14,766 nucleotides of DNA from an uncultured Leucobacter sp. Its GTDB lineage: Bacteria; Actinomycetota; Actinomycetes; Actinomycetales; Microbacteriaceae. Numbering within the stretch: the stretch's first letter is position 1; each line of letters opens with the position of its first letter. The stretch is from the NCBI GenBank assembly GCA_937872275.1, contig CALMSE010000050.1, forward strand, positions 1-14,766, in the 5' to 3' direction. Position numbers and translations under genes: made by a program. Below the pieces are notes generated by a model, which saw only the letters and a program-made list of their open reading frames with translations, was not told where the DNA came from and did not search any database. Positions 1 through 6,217 of this stretch are shown one piece after another.

Positions 1-54
1 ATCCTCGACAATCCCGTCCGCGGCGCGGGCGGCTTGCGGAGAATACCCGTCGCG

Positions 55-80
55 GCCGGCACTGTCGAGGGCCTGCCGGC
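55..80. other. Inverted repeat/hairpin upstream of the Rho-N gene
   Basis: GCCGGCA (55-61) is complementary to TGCCGGC (74-80), giving a 7-bp stem with a 12-nt loop. It lies upstream of the GTG start at 155 and could be the terminator of a gene ending before the window or a leader structure. There is no T-tract. A second dyad, CCTCGACA (3-10) with TGTCGAGG (63-70), spans it. Role unknown; in such GC-rich DNA chance is possible. Confidence 0.3.
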
Positions 81-154
81 TGCGGGTGCGCCGACGTAGC
101 GTGGGCCCCGCGCCGGCCGAACCGCGACGCGAAGCGAGACGAGAGGAGCGAGCC

Positions 155-415
155 GTGCCCAGAACCCCGCAGTTGAAGGATCCCGAGCTCTACGACCGCC
201 TGCGCGAGGACGGGGCGTCGGAGGAGAAGGCGGCGCGCATCTCGAACGCCGCCGCCAGGGAGGGCCGCTCGAAGGTGGGCCGTCGCGGCGGCAGGGCCGA
301 GGACTATGAGGAGCGCACCGTTCAGCAACTGCGCGAGCGGGCGAAGGAGCTCGGCCTGAGCGGCTACTCGAAGCTGCGCAAGGCGGAGCTGATCGATCTC
401 CTCCGCAACCACTGA
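155..415 (+). CDS. Rho-N domain small basic protein (DUF7218-like)
   Basis: An 86-aa, strongly charged protein. The N-terminal half (residues 8-47) carries the pattern PELYDRLREDG, then KAARISNAAA and a glycine/arginine-rich GRRGG stretch. The C-terminal part (about 53-84, TVQQLRERAKELGLSGYSKL...ELIDLLRN) is a SAP-like helix-turn-helix module like the N-terminal domain of transcription terminator Rho, which binds nucleic acid. This combination is a common small-protein family in Actinobacteria. The GTG at 155 is chosen because GAGAGGAG (141-148) is a good ribosome site at 6-nt spacing and family members start about here; an upstream in-frame start at 86 would add an arginine-rich, low-complexity extension. 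It ends well before the next gene and is probably a single transcription unit. Nucleic-acid binding is inferred from the domain; cellular role unknown. Confidence 0.85.
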   Translation: MPRTPQLKDPELYDRLREDGASEEKAARISNAAAREGRSKVGRRGGRAEDYEERTVQQLRERAKELGLSGYSKLRKAELIDLLRNH

Positions 416-713
416 ATCGTCGAGGCGAACAGCCAGCGATTGGTGTTCGTGGTGTGCAGCGCCGGCTGGCGATGCATCGCCGCGGGGTCGGTCTCGCCTC
501 GGGAGGGGTTCGGCACCGAGGCCTCCGTCTCGGGCTCATCGTGGAGCCGTCGAGGATCGGCCGCTCCTGCAGCTCGTACTCGTACGGCGGCCCGGGAGCC
601 GGATCTTCCCCGCCATAACACGCATCTCCGTGCCGATCCACCCCCTGGCGCGCCGCCTGCTCCGCTGCGACGGTGGAGAGCGACGGCAGAACGAGAGAAG
701 TGGAGAGACGGCG
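416..713. other. Intergenic region with no supported gene
   Basis: About 300 bases separate the Rho-N gene from the PfpI-like gene. Open frames exist on both strands, but their translations are arginine/serine/alanine-rich with no recognisable family and no convincing start. The PfpI promoter presumably lies here, but I see no clear -35/-10 pair and no strong terminator hairpin. Confidence 0.5.
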
Positions 714-1259
714 ATGGGAATCAGCGGCAAACGGGTGGCCTTCCTCGCGACCGACGGATACGAGGACAGCGAGTTGACGAGCCCCTGGCGGGCGGTGACG
801 GAGGCGGGGGCCGAGGCGAGCATGATCGCGCCGGACGACGGATCAGTGACCGGGAAGAACGGTCATGAGCAGAGGGTCGACCTGGAGGCGGGGAAGGCCT
901 CCGCCGCCGACTTCGACGCGCTCGTGCTGCCGGGCGGCGTCGTCAATGCCGACCACCTGCGCATGGACGAGGCCTCGCAGCGGTTCGCGCGCGACTTCTT
1001 CGCGCAGCACAAGCCGGTCGGCGTGATCTGCCACGGCGGATGGATCCTCGTCGAGGCCGGCGTCCTGGACGGCCGCAGGATGACGAGCTATCCGAGCCTG
1101 CGCACCGATCTGCGCAACGCCGGGGCCGAATGGGTCGATGAGGAGGTCGTGGTGGACCAGGGGCTCGTGTCGAGCCGCACACCCGACGACCTGCCGGCGT
1201 TCAACCGGAAGCTGGTCGAGGAGATCGGCGAGGGGAAGCACGAGGGCCAGACGGCCTGA
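714..1259 (+). CDS. PfpI/DJ-1 family protein (class I glutamine amidotransferase-like)
   Basis: A 181-aa single-domain DJ-1/PfpI protein of normal family length (PfpI, YhbO and general stress protein 18 type). Visible signatures are the Rossmann-like start KRVAFLATDGYEDSEL with the conserved acid E20, VLPGG (71-75), and the nucleophile elbow VICHGGW with C106 followed by H107. SYPSLRTDLRNAGA (125-138) and SSRTPDDLPAF (153-163) are typical of the subfamily. Relatives have been described as cysteine peptidases, glyoxalase III-like enzymes or protein/nucleotide deglycases and are often stress-induced; the exact reaction cannot be read from sequence. The ATG at 714 is preferred over an upstream in-frame start (630) because the family fold begins here and GGAGAG (702-707) precedes it. 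It heads a run of four same-strand genes, with DUF6328 starting 26 nt downstream. Cytoplasmic. Confidence 0.88.
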   Translation: MGISGKRVAFLATDGYEDSELTSPWRAVTEAGAEASMIAPDDGSVTGKNGHEQRVDLEAGKASAADFDALVLPGGVVNADHLRMDEASQRFARDFFAQHKPVGVICHGGWILVEAGVLDGRRMTSYPSLRTDLRNAGAEWVDEEVVVDQGLVSSRTPDDLPAFNRKLVEEIGEGKHEGQTA

Positions 1260-1285
1260 GCCCTCCGGAGGGAACGGGAGCGATC

Positions 1286-1810
1286 ATGACCGGGCTGGAG
1301 ACGGGAGGCGACGGACGAGGCGAGAGCCCGGAGGAGCGCGCCGACCGAAACTGGAACGAGATCCTCCAGGAGGCCCGGGTCACCCAGACCTGCACCCAGA
1401 TCCTCGGCGGTTTCCTGCTCGCCGTGGCCTTCCAGCCGCGCTTCGGCGAGATCGACGGGTACCAGCTGGGCCTGTACCTGACCCTGGTGGGCCTCGCCGG
1501 GTTGGCGACGGCGCTCGCGCTCGCGCTGGTGAGCCTGCACCGCAGGTACTTCGGCAAGCGGCAGAAGCCGCGGGTCGTGCGCATCGGCAGCCGCCTGCTC
1601 ATCGCCGATCTGGTGGTGGTGGCCGTGCTGGCCGCCGGAGTGACGAGCCTCATCTTCGACTTCACCCTCAGTCGACCGGCCGGCTTCATCGCCCTGGCCG
1701 CCGGGCTCGTGATCACCTTCGGGCTCTGGGTGTTCGTGCCCTTCGGCCGCGGGGCGAGGGGAGTCGATGAGGCGCGCCGCGACCGGCGGGCCGACGGAGA
1801 AGAGAAGTGA
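1286..1810 (+). CDS. DUF6328 family four-helix membrane protein
   Basis: A 174-aa integral membrane protein. The soluble N-terminus (1-33) is acidic and ends in NWNEILQEARVTQTCTQIL, the signature I associate with DUF6328, followed by hydrophobic segments at about 35-50, 62-84, 103-127 and 131-152. A basic cytoplasmic loop (85-103, HRRYFGKRQKPRVVRIGSR) separates helices 2 and 3, and the tail is charged. The ATG at 1286 has GGGAG (1276-1280) at 5 nt. The stop region overlaps a GTG that could start the next gene, and a 12-bp palindrome CCCTCCGGAGGG (1261-1272) lies just after the upstream stop. No biochemical function is known to me; the neighbours suggest an envelope or stress role. Family call fairly firm, function unknown. 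Confidence 0.85.
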   Translation: MTGLETGGDGRGESPEERADRNWNEILQEARVTQTCTQILGGFLLAVAFQPRFGEIDGYQLGLYLTLVGLAGLATALALALVSLHRRYFGKRQKPRVVRIGSRLLIADLVVVAVLAAGVTSLIFDFTLSRPAGFIALAAGLVITFGLWVFVPFGRGARGVDEARRDRRADGEEK

Positions 1811-1824
1811 AGGAGAACGGAACG

Positions 1825-2109
1825 ATGGAGACGACGGAACAGCAGCGCAGCAGCCGGGCGGGGGAGTGGGGGCTCCGCACCTGCGACGTCTGCGGCAACG
1901 CCTACGACCGCACGTTCACGATCGACTGCGGGCCTCGCGGCGGCGGCACCTTCGACAGCTTCGAGTGCGCTATCCACGCCCTGGCGCCCCGCTGCCGGCA
2001 CTGCGAATGCCGCATCCTCGGGCACGGGGTCGAGAGCGACGGCGAGATCTACTGCTGCGCCCACTGCGCGCGGCACGAGGGCGAGCATGAGCTCGTGGAC
2101 CGCGCCTGA
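1825..2109 (+). CDS. Cysteine-rich metallothionein-like zinc-binding protein
   Basis: A 94-aa protein with ten cysteines (C20, C23, C35, C48, C57, C60, C62, C77, C78, C81) and several histidines (H51, H59, H67, H80). They form two linked metal sites: CDVC...FECAIH and CRHCEC...YCCAHC. The core TFDSFECAIHALAPRC and RILGHGVE are recognisable from actinobacterial proteins annotated as prokaryotic metallothioneins; the spacing also resembles small LIM/zinc-ribbon folds. Binding of zinc or another soft metal is likely; whether it stores metal or acts as a structural zinc finger is undecided. The ATG at 1825 is chosen for AGGAGA (1811-1816) at 8 nt; an in-frame GTG at 1807 overlapping the previous stop is possible. 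It is tightly coupled to the DUF6328 gene and overlaps the next one. Cytoplasmic, no signal peptide. Confidence 0.8.
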   Translation: METTEQQRSSRAGEWGLRTCDVCGNAYDRTFTIDCGPRGGGTFDSFECAIHALAPRCRHCECRILGHGVESDGEIYCCAHCARHEGEHELVDRA

Positions 2110-2506
2110 CGGGCGCCCCGGCTCGGAGGGGGCGGATCGCGCAGGGCCGGACGATCCGCCCCCTTTCGGGCGGCGGCTCGATCCGACGAAGATGGCGAAC
2201 CAGCCCGCCCTGCGCACCTCGAACGGGCTCGTGTGGCTCGTCATGGGCGGCCTCTTCGCGGCGGCGAGTCTCGTGCCGTTCGCCGCGCTCGCCTTCGCCG
2301 GGGACGGGCGCTCGCGCGCCGTCGCCCTGACCGCGGGAGCGATCGTGATCGTGCTCTACGCGGCCATGCTCGCCGTGCGCTTCGCCGTGCGGCCGCGGCG
2401 CGCCAGGCTGCTCGCGCTCGCGGCGTGCATGCTCACGATGGCCGCCGTCGCGCTCGTCGCGGTCTGGATCTGCCTGCTGCTCGAGTCGGCGCCGCGGCAG
2501 CTGTGA
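2087..2506 (+). CDS. Small three-helix membrane protein, unrecognised
   Basis: A 139-aa protein with a polar, proline/glycine-rich N-terminus (1-45) and hydrophobic segments at about 48-71, 80-98 and 105-131; a basic stretch (RPRRAR, 102-107) lies between the last two. I do not recognise a named family. The start is uncertain. The ATG at 2087 overlaps the metallothionein-like gene by 23 nt and has CGAGGGC (2077-2083) upstream, so translational coupling is plausible. The internal ATG at 2192 (MANQPALRTSN...) would give 104 aa but has no good ribosome site. Codon use matches its neighbours. It is the last gene of the plus-strand run, converging on the DUF7882 gene after 28 nt with no obvious terminator hairpin. 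Probably a plasma-membrane protein; function unknown. Confidence 0.72.
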   Translation: MSSWTAPDGRPGSEGADRAGPDDPPPFGRRLDPTKMANQPALRTSNGLVWLVMGGLFAAASLVPFAALAFAGDGRSRAVALTAGAIVIVLYAAMLAVRFAVRPRRARLLALAACMLTMAAVALVAVWICLLLESAPRQL

Positions 2507-2534
2507 GCCGGATCCGCACGACCGCGCCGCCTCA

Positions 2535-2831
2535 TCAGGGCTCGGGCGGCGGGGGCTCCTCGGTGAGGCGCAGGCCCCCGGCGGAACTCGCGAGGGCGAG
2601 CATCTGCTCGATCCACGCCGGGTTCAGCTCGGGCGTCTCCTCCGAGCCGAACTCGAAGCGCAGCTGCACGGCCGGGTGCAGCCACAGGCTGTGCTGCTTG
2701 CCCGCGAGGGACCAGGTGAAGACGGTGCTCTCCTGCAGGTTCAGCTTGGCGAGGATCACGGTGCGCAGGTGGGTGAGCACGCGGTCGTCGAACTCGAAGC
2801 GCTCGGTCGCGCCGTAGTAGAGGTAGCCCAT
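2535..2831 (-). CDS. DUF7882-type small protein, paralogue 1
   Basis: A 98-aa soluble protein beginning MGYLYYGATERFEFDDRVL, with HLRTVILAKLNLQES, a tryptophan (W40), WLHPAVQLRFEF (50-61) and LNPAWIEQMLALA (69-81). It ends in an acidic/proline-rich tail. This is the DUF7882 family of Microbacteriaceae, which I recall being mislabelled 'ATP-dependent DNA ligase' in some automatic annotations; no ligase KxDG motif is present, so that label should be rejected. It is the downstream member of a tandem pair, starting 3 nt after the stop of paralogue 2, and is very probably co-translated with it (weak AGGGG about 9 nt upstream). The predicted fold is mixed alpha/beta without membrane segments. Function unknown. 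Confidence 0.85.
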   Translation of the reverse strand: MGYLYYGATERFEFDDRVLTHLRTVILAKLNLQESTVFTWSLAGKQHSLWLHPAVQLRFEFGSEETPELNPAWIEQMLALASSAGGLRLTEEPPPPEP

Positions 2832-2834
2832 GCG

Positions 2835-3161
2835 TCAGCGCCCCTGCTTCTCGAGGTGCTTCTGCGCCTCCTGCTCGGAGACCACGATCAGCCCGCGCGG
2901 GGTGTTCGAGAGGTCGTGCATGACGGTCAGCCACGACTTGTTCAGCTTCGGCGCGCGACTGCCGGCGAAGCGGAAGGCGAGCGGGATGTTCGGCGTCAGC
3001 CAGATCGACACGCGCCCGCCGCCCTTCTCGGCCGGATTCGTCCAGCTCATGAGGAAGCACTCCTGGCGGCGCAGCTTCATCGTGATGGCGACCTTCAGAT
3101 GCGCCAGCACGCGGTCGTCGAACTCGTATTCCAGCGAGCCCCCGTAGTTCAAATACCCCAT
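2835..3161 (-). CDS. DUF7882-type small protein, paralogue 2
   Basis: A 108-aa soluble, basic protein beginning MGYLNYGGSLEYEFDDRVL, then HLKVAITMKLRRQE, SWTNPAEKGGGRVSIWL (39-55), PLAFRFAGSRAPKLNKSW (60-77) and a charged C-terminus. It aligns along its whole length with the neighbouring 98-aa gene (shared MGYL-YG, DDRVL-HL, KL--QE, W, WL-P---L-F-F, P-LN--W). It has an extra KGGGR loop at 47-50 and is basic rather than acidic at the end. The ATG at 3161 lacks any Shine-Dalgarno; a -10-like CACTAT ends 6 nt before it, so the mRNA may be leaderless. It lies 56 nt downstream of the amidohydrolase on the same strand. Function unknown; no ligase motif. Confidence 0.86.
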   Translation of the reverse strand: MGYLNYGGSLEYEFDDRVLAHLKVAITMKLRRQECFLMSWTNPAEKGGGRVSIWLTPNIPLAFRFAGSRAPKLNKSWLTVMHDLSNTPRGLIVVSEQEAQKHLEKQGR

Positions 3162-3192
3162 GGTGCAATAGTGGCAGCTTCCGCCGTGGAAG
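3162..3192 (-). promoter_or_regulatory. Possible leaderless promoter of the DUF7882 pair
   Basis: Reading the minus strand, CACTAT (3173-3168) fits a -10 box at A2, A5 and T6 and is followed by TGCACC and the ATG, which would put transcription start on or next to the start codon. No Shine-Dalgarno exists here, which supports a leaderless reading. A small dyad, CTTCC-N5-GGAAG (3178-3192), lies just upstream and could be an operator or a weak end-of-transcript hairpin for the amidohydrolase. No -35 match is seen. Inference only. Confidence 0.35.
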
Positions 3193-3217
3193 GGTAGCCG
3201 CCGGCATCCGGTGCGGC

Positions 3218-4462
3218 TCAGGGTCGTGCGTTCGGCAGCATCTCCCGGCCCTCGACGAGCACCGACTCGATGCGCGAGGCGTCGCCCGACCACACGAGCT
3301 GCGCGTACGCCTCCTCGACGGTCGACGGAGCGCTCAGCGGGCGCAGCACGACGAGATCCGCGCTCTTGCCCGGAGCGAGCGAACCCGTGACGTCGTCGAT
3401 CCAGGCCGCGCGCGCCGCCTCCAGGGTCGCGGCCGCGAGGATGCTCCGATAGGCGCTGCCGGGCGGAGGTGCGCCGTCGTTCCAGGGCGCCTCGCGCACG
3501 AGCAGCGCAGCGGCGCGCATCTGCGAGAACATGTCGGGCGGCGAGGCCAGCGCGGTGTCGACGCCCAGCGCGTAGGGGATGCCCTGCGCGGCCATGCGGC
3601 GCAGCGGCGGATCGCCCGCGCCCGTGATCAGCTCGGCGATCGCGGGCACGACGAACCGCGCGTCGGCCTCGGCGGCGAGCCGCAGCTCGGCGTCGCTCGC
3701 ATCGGTGGCGTGCACGAACTGCATGTCGGCACCGAGCAGTCCCGCCTCGTGCAGCGCGGTGATGGACCCGGGACCGTTGCGCCGCGTGCTCACGTGCATG
3801 CTCATGGGCAGGCCCGCCGCGCGCGCCCGTTCGATGTCGCCGCGCCACACCTCGGGCGGCGACAGGTCGGGCCCGCGCAGTGCCGCGGCTCCGCGGATGA
3901 GTGATCCGCCGCGCGAGGCGAGCCGCACCGCGAAGGTCTCGAGCTCCGCCGGGTGCGGGCGGTCGGAGCCGTAGTAGCCGAGCGCGACCGGAGGCCCGTA
4001 GCCGAAGACGTACCGGCTGCCCGACTCCGCCGCGGCCGCGAGCGCTGCCTCGGCGTGCTGCAGCGTGTTCGTCGCGTGGCACCAGTCGAAGGTGAGCGTC
4101 GTTCCCGAGGCGATCGCGCGTCTCAGCGCCGTGGAGGTCGTCTCGAAGAGGCCGTCGGGGGTCACCGCGGGGGCGTGCTTCGGGATCCACTCGGCGAAGT
4201 ACGGCCCCATGCCCGTATCGGGATGCATGATGGGGGCGAACGCCTCCCATACGTGCTGATGCGCATCGATGAGGCCCGGGAAGACGATGCGGCCGGTGGC
4301 GTCGACGATGGTCGCGCCCGGGGCGTCGATCCCTGCGCCGCCTGACGCTCCGGCGCCGATCTCGGCGATCCGCCCGTCGACGACCAGCAGCTCTCCCTCG
4401 AACACGTCGGGCTGCGAAGGGTCGCAGGTGAGGACCGTCGCACCCGTGATCAACAGTTCCAT
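3218..4462 (-). CDS. Metal-dependent amidohydrolase (SsnA/TrzA-like)
   Basis: A 414-aa amidohydrolase-superfamily enzyme of usual length: an N-terminal beta segment (1-60, LLITGATVLTCD... typical of cyclic amidohydrolases), a TIM barrel, and a returning C-terminal strand region with GSLAPGKSADLVVL (360-373). Metal ligands are visible as H68-x-H70 (GLIDAHQH), H223 (SMHVST), H251 (QFVHATD) and D302 (LGVDTA). The HxxE glutamate that activates water in cytosine, guanine and s-triazine deaminases is absent: H223 is followed by VSTRRNG. The substrate may therefore not be a deaminated ring, and I leave it open. The ATG at 4462 is chosen for GGGAG about 5 nt upstream; a TTG 15 nt earlier is unlikely. 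It sits 48 nt after the GCS2 ligase on the same strand and is probably co-transcribed with it. Cytoplasmic. Confidence 0.87.
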   Translation of the reverse strand: MELLITGATVLTCDPSQPDVFEGELLVVDGRIAEIGAGASGGAGIDAPGATIVDATGRIVFPGLIDAHQHVWEAFAPIMHPDTGMGPYFAEWIPKHAPAVTPDGLFETTSTALRRAIASGTTLTFDWCHATNTLQHAEAALAAAAESGSRYVFGYGPPVALGYYGSDRPHPAELETFAVRLASRGGSLIRGAAALRGPDLSPPEVWRGDIERARAAGLPMSMHVSTRRNGPGSITALHEAGLLGADMQFVHATDASDAELRLAAEADARFVVPAIAELITGAGDPPLRRMAAQGIPYALGVDTALASPPDMFSQMRAAALLVREAPWNDGAPPPGSAYRSILAAATLEAARAAWIDDVTGSLAPGKSADLVVLRPLSAPSTVEEAYAQLVWSGDASRIESVLVEGREMLPNARP

Positions 4463-4510
4463 CGCAGCTCCCAACACGGCGGGGCGCGACGCGGATGACG
4501 CGGCCCGTGC

Positions 4511-5674
4511 CTATATTCTGGCGTCTGCCCCGCGGTTCGTGCGCTCGGCGGCATCGGCGACGACCGCGGCGGCGCTCTCGGTGCGCTGCAGCGCCAGGCG
4601 CTGCCGATCCGCTCCGGTGCCCGCCCGGAACACGTCGTCGAGGGCGCTCGACACGCGGTCGAGATCGCCGACGGCGTTCAGCGCGCCCTCGACATGGGCG
4701 AGCAGCAGATCGACGACCTCCCGGGCCGGGATGGGAGTCGACAGACGAGGATCGAGCAGGGTGCCGGCAGTGCCGAAGCGGCTCGCCGTCCACATCGCGA
4801 GCCGCAGCTGCGTCGTGCTGATCGGAGCCGGCGGCGATCCTTCCCGCCATTCGTCCGCGGCGGTCTGCACGAGCGCGCGCGCGAGGCCGGCGATCGCGAC
4901 GGCGTGCTCGAGCTCGGTGCAGGCGTCGGCCACGCGGATCTCCACCGTCGGGTACCGTTCGCTCAGGCGCGCGTCGAGGTACACCATCCCGCGATCGAGC
5001 TGCACGCCGCTCGCGATCATGTCGTCGACGGTGCGATGGTAGGCGGCGGCGGAGCCGAAGACCTCCGTCGGACCGGAGGTCGGCCACCGGCTCATGGCCT
5101 GGTGGCGGTAGCTCGCGTAGCCGCTGTCGCGCCCCTTCCAGATGGGGGAGTTGCTGCTGAGCGCCAGCAGTGCGGGCAGCCAGGGGCGCATGCGGTCGAG
5201 CGCCGCGACCCCCTCGTCGTCGCCGGCGACGGTCACGTGCACGTGGAATCCGCAGGTCAGCTGCTCCCGCATCGTGAGACCGAAGCGCTGCTCCATGGCG
5301 GCGTAGCGATCGCCTCGCGCGACGTGCGTCGTGGCGGGCAGCAGGCTCGTGCCGAGGGCGACCGCCCGCGCACCGATGCTCTGCGCAGCGCCGTCGGCGA
5401 GGGAGCGCCCGGTGGCGAGGGCATGGGCGACCCCGTCGAGGGTGGTGTTCGGGGACGAGACGATCTCGATCTGCTCCTGCTTGGCCTCACGAGTGAGGTG
5501 CGTGGGAGGCGGAGCATCCGCGGCGGGCAGGGGGATGGGCCCCGTCATGCGCGCGGAGGCGTCGAGCACCCACTCGACGACCGCCGTCGGGCGCCAGCTG
5601 CGGGCATCGACCAGCAGCAGCTCTTCTTCGACGCCGATGCTGCGCGGGGGTGCGCTCCCGTTTCCGAATCCCAT
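4511..5674 (-). CDS. GCS2-type carboxylate-amine ligase (YbdK/EgtA-like)
   Basis: A 387-aa member of the glutamate-cysteine ligase family 2, full length. Motifs in order: GVEEELLLVD (14-23), with glutamates that bind Mg-ATP; EIVSSPNTTLDG (70-81); CGFHVHVTV (141-149); SNSPIWKGRDSGYASYRHQ (174-192); and YLDARLSERYPTVEIRVAD (232-250). The family makes gamma-glutamyl bonds with ATP: E. coli YbdK has weak glutamate-cysteine ligase activity, and actinobacterial EgtA supplies gamma-glutamylcysteine for ergothioneine. No other ergothioneine genes (egtB-D) are seen here, so the substrate is undecided. The ATG at 5674 has GGAGAG about 7 nt upstream. It is the first gene of a minus-strand group and is divergent from the 91-aa gene; a TAACGT -10-like box is present near 5756-5764 on its strand. 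Cytoplasmic. Confidence 0.88.
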   Translation of the reverse strand: MGFGNGSAPPRSIGVEEELLLVDARSWRPTAVVEWVLDASARMTGPIPLPAADAPPPTHLTREAKQEQIEIVSSPNTTLDGVAHALATGRSLADGAAQSIGARAVALGTSLLPATTHVARGDRYAAMEQRFGLTMREQLTCGFHVHVTVAGDDEGVAALDRMRPWLPALLALSSNSPIWKGRDSGYASYRHQAMSRWPTSGPTEVFGSAAAYHRTVDDMIASGVQLDRGMVYLDARLSERYPTVEIRVADACTELEHAVAIAGLARALVQTAADEWREGSPPAPISTTQLRLAMWTASRFGTAGTLLDPRLSTPIPAREVVDLLLAHVEGALNAVGDLDRVSSALDDVFRAGTGADRQRLALQRTESAAAVVADAAERTNRGADARI

Positions 5675-5864
5675 GCGGGCTCTCCATTCGATGCTTCCGC
5701 TCGACGCCCCTCGCCGGCGCGGCGCGAACGCGCCCGGTGATGCGAGCGGATGCTCTCACGTTAGGAAGGCGGCGAGCGTCGCGACAGGGCTTGACTTCCC
5801 AGCCAACGCACGGCCCGGACCCCGAGACCGCCCCCGAACCCGTTGCCGCGGCACTGCGGTCGGC

Positions 5865-5896
5865 GTACCTTGGAGGTACCTCTCCGAAGGAGGTGC
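5865..5896 (+). promoter_or_regulatory. Two overlapping inverted repeats over the ribosome site of the 91-aa gene
   Basis: GTACCT-TGG-AGGTAC (5865-5879) is a perfect 6-bp dyad. Its 3' arm overlaps a second stem, 5876-5883 with 5889-5896 (core ACCTC with GAGGT, loop CCGAA), which buries the Shine-Dalgarno AAGGAGGT (5887-5894). The two stems share bases 5876-5879 and cannot form together. The first dyad could instead be a DNA operator. I see no clear -10 upstream, although a TTGACT lies at 5791-5796. Confidence 0.4.
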
Positions 5897-5899
5897 ATC

Positions 5900-6175
5900 A
5901 TGAAAGATCCGACCGCTGAGAGGCACATCGAAGACCCGCACGAGCACCCGCCAGGCGTGCACGAGGCGACTCGGTACGACGCCGGTGACGGGCAGGGCAC
6001 CGTGTCGGGCCCGCCGTACGGGCGGGCGACCCAGGACCGCCCGGTTCTCGACGGCTCCACGCTGAGCCGCGAGGAGGAGCGAGAGGTCGTCAACCCCTGG
6101 CGAGGGATCTACGATCCCGAGCTGCGGCGTCACCCCGCACACGAACCGCACGAGGATCCGGTGCCGGAACCCTGA
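5900..6175 (+). CDS. Acidic, probably disordered 91-aa protein, unrecognised
   Basis: A 91-aa protein rich in E, D, H, P, R and G, with no hydrophobic segment or cysteine, probably largely unstructured. Acidic/histidine clusters (HIEDPHEHPPGVHEA, 9-23; HPAHEPHEDPVPEP, 78-91) bracket a middle containing TLSREEEREVVNPWRGIYDP (54-73), the one stretch that looks foldable and may be a conserved motif. The ATG at 5900 is fixed by an almost consensus AAGGAGGT (5887-5894), so it is probably well translated unless the leader structure interferes. It is divergent from the GCS2 ligase and is followed 16 nt later by a strong hairpin terminator, so it forms its own transcription unit. I do not recognise a named family. 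The histidines could bind metal, but that is speculation. Confidence 0.75.
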   Translation: MKDPTAERHIEDPHEHPPGVHEATRYDAGDGQGTVSGPPYGRATQDRPVLDGSTLSREEEREVVNPWRGIYDPELRRHPAHEPHEDPVPEP

Positions 6176-6191
6176 GCGGCGCGCGCCCACC

Positions 6192-6217
6192 GCGCCCGGG
6201 CCCCGCGGCCCGGGCGC
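6192..6217 (+). terminator. GC-rich hairpin terminator after the 91-aa gene
   Basis: GCGCCCGGGCC (6192-6202) and GGCCCGGGCGC (6207-6217) pair perfectly over 11 bp with a 4-nt loop CCGC, 16 nt after the stop codon. Only ATT follows, so it is a U-poor actinobacterial-type terminator. Confidence 0.75.

Noticed and set aside
440..868. A 142-codon frame between the Rho-N and PfpI-like genes
   Set aside because: No domain, arginine/proline-rich, overlaps the start of the PfpI-like gene in another frame, and lacks a ribosome site.
2535..3161. Calling the two small proteins ATP-dependent DNA ligases
   Set aside because: They are about 100 residues and have no KxDG nucleotidyltransferase motif; the label seems to be a propagated annotation error.
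2835..5087. A 750-codon minus-strand frame ending in the second DUF7882 protein
   Set aside because: The part above 3161 is an out-of-frame shadow of the amidohydrolase and GCS2 genes; the DUF7882 family starts at MGYLNYGG.
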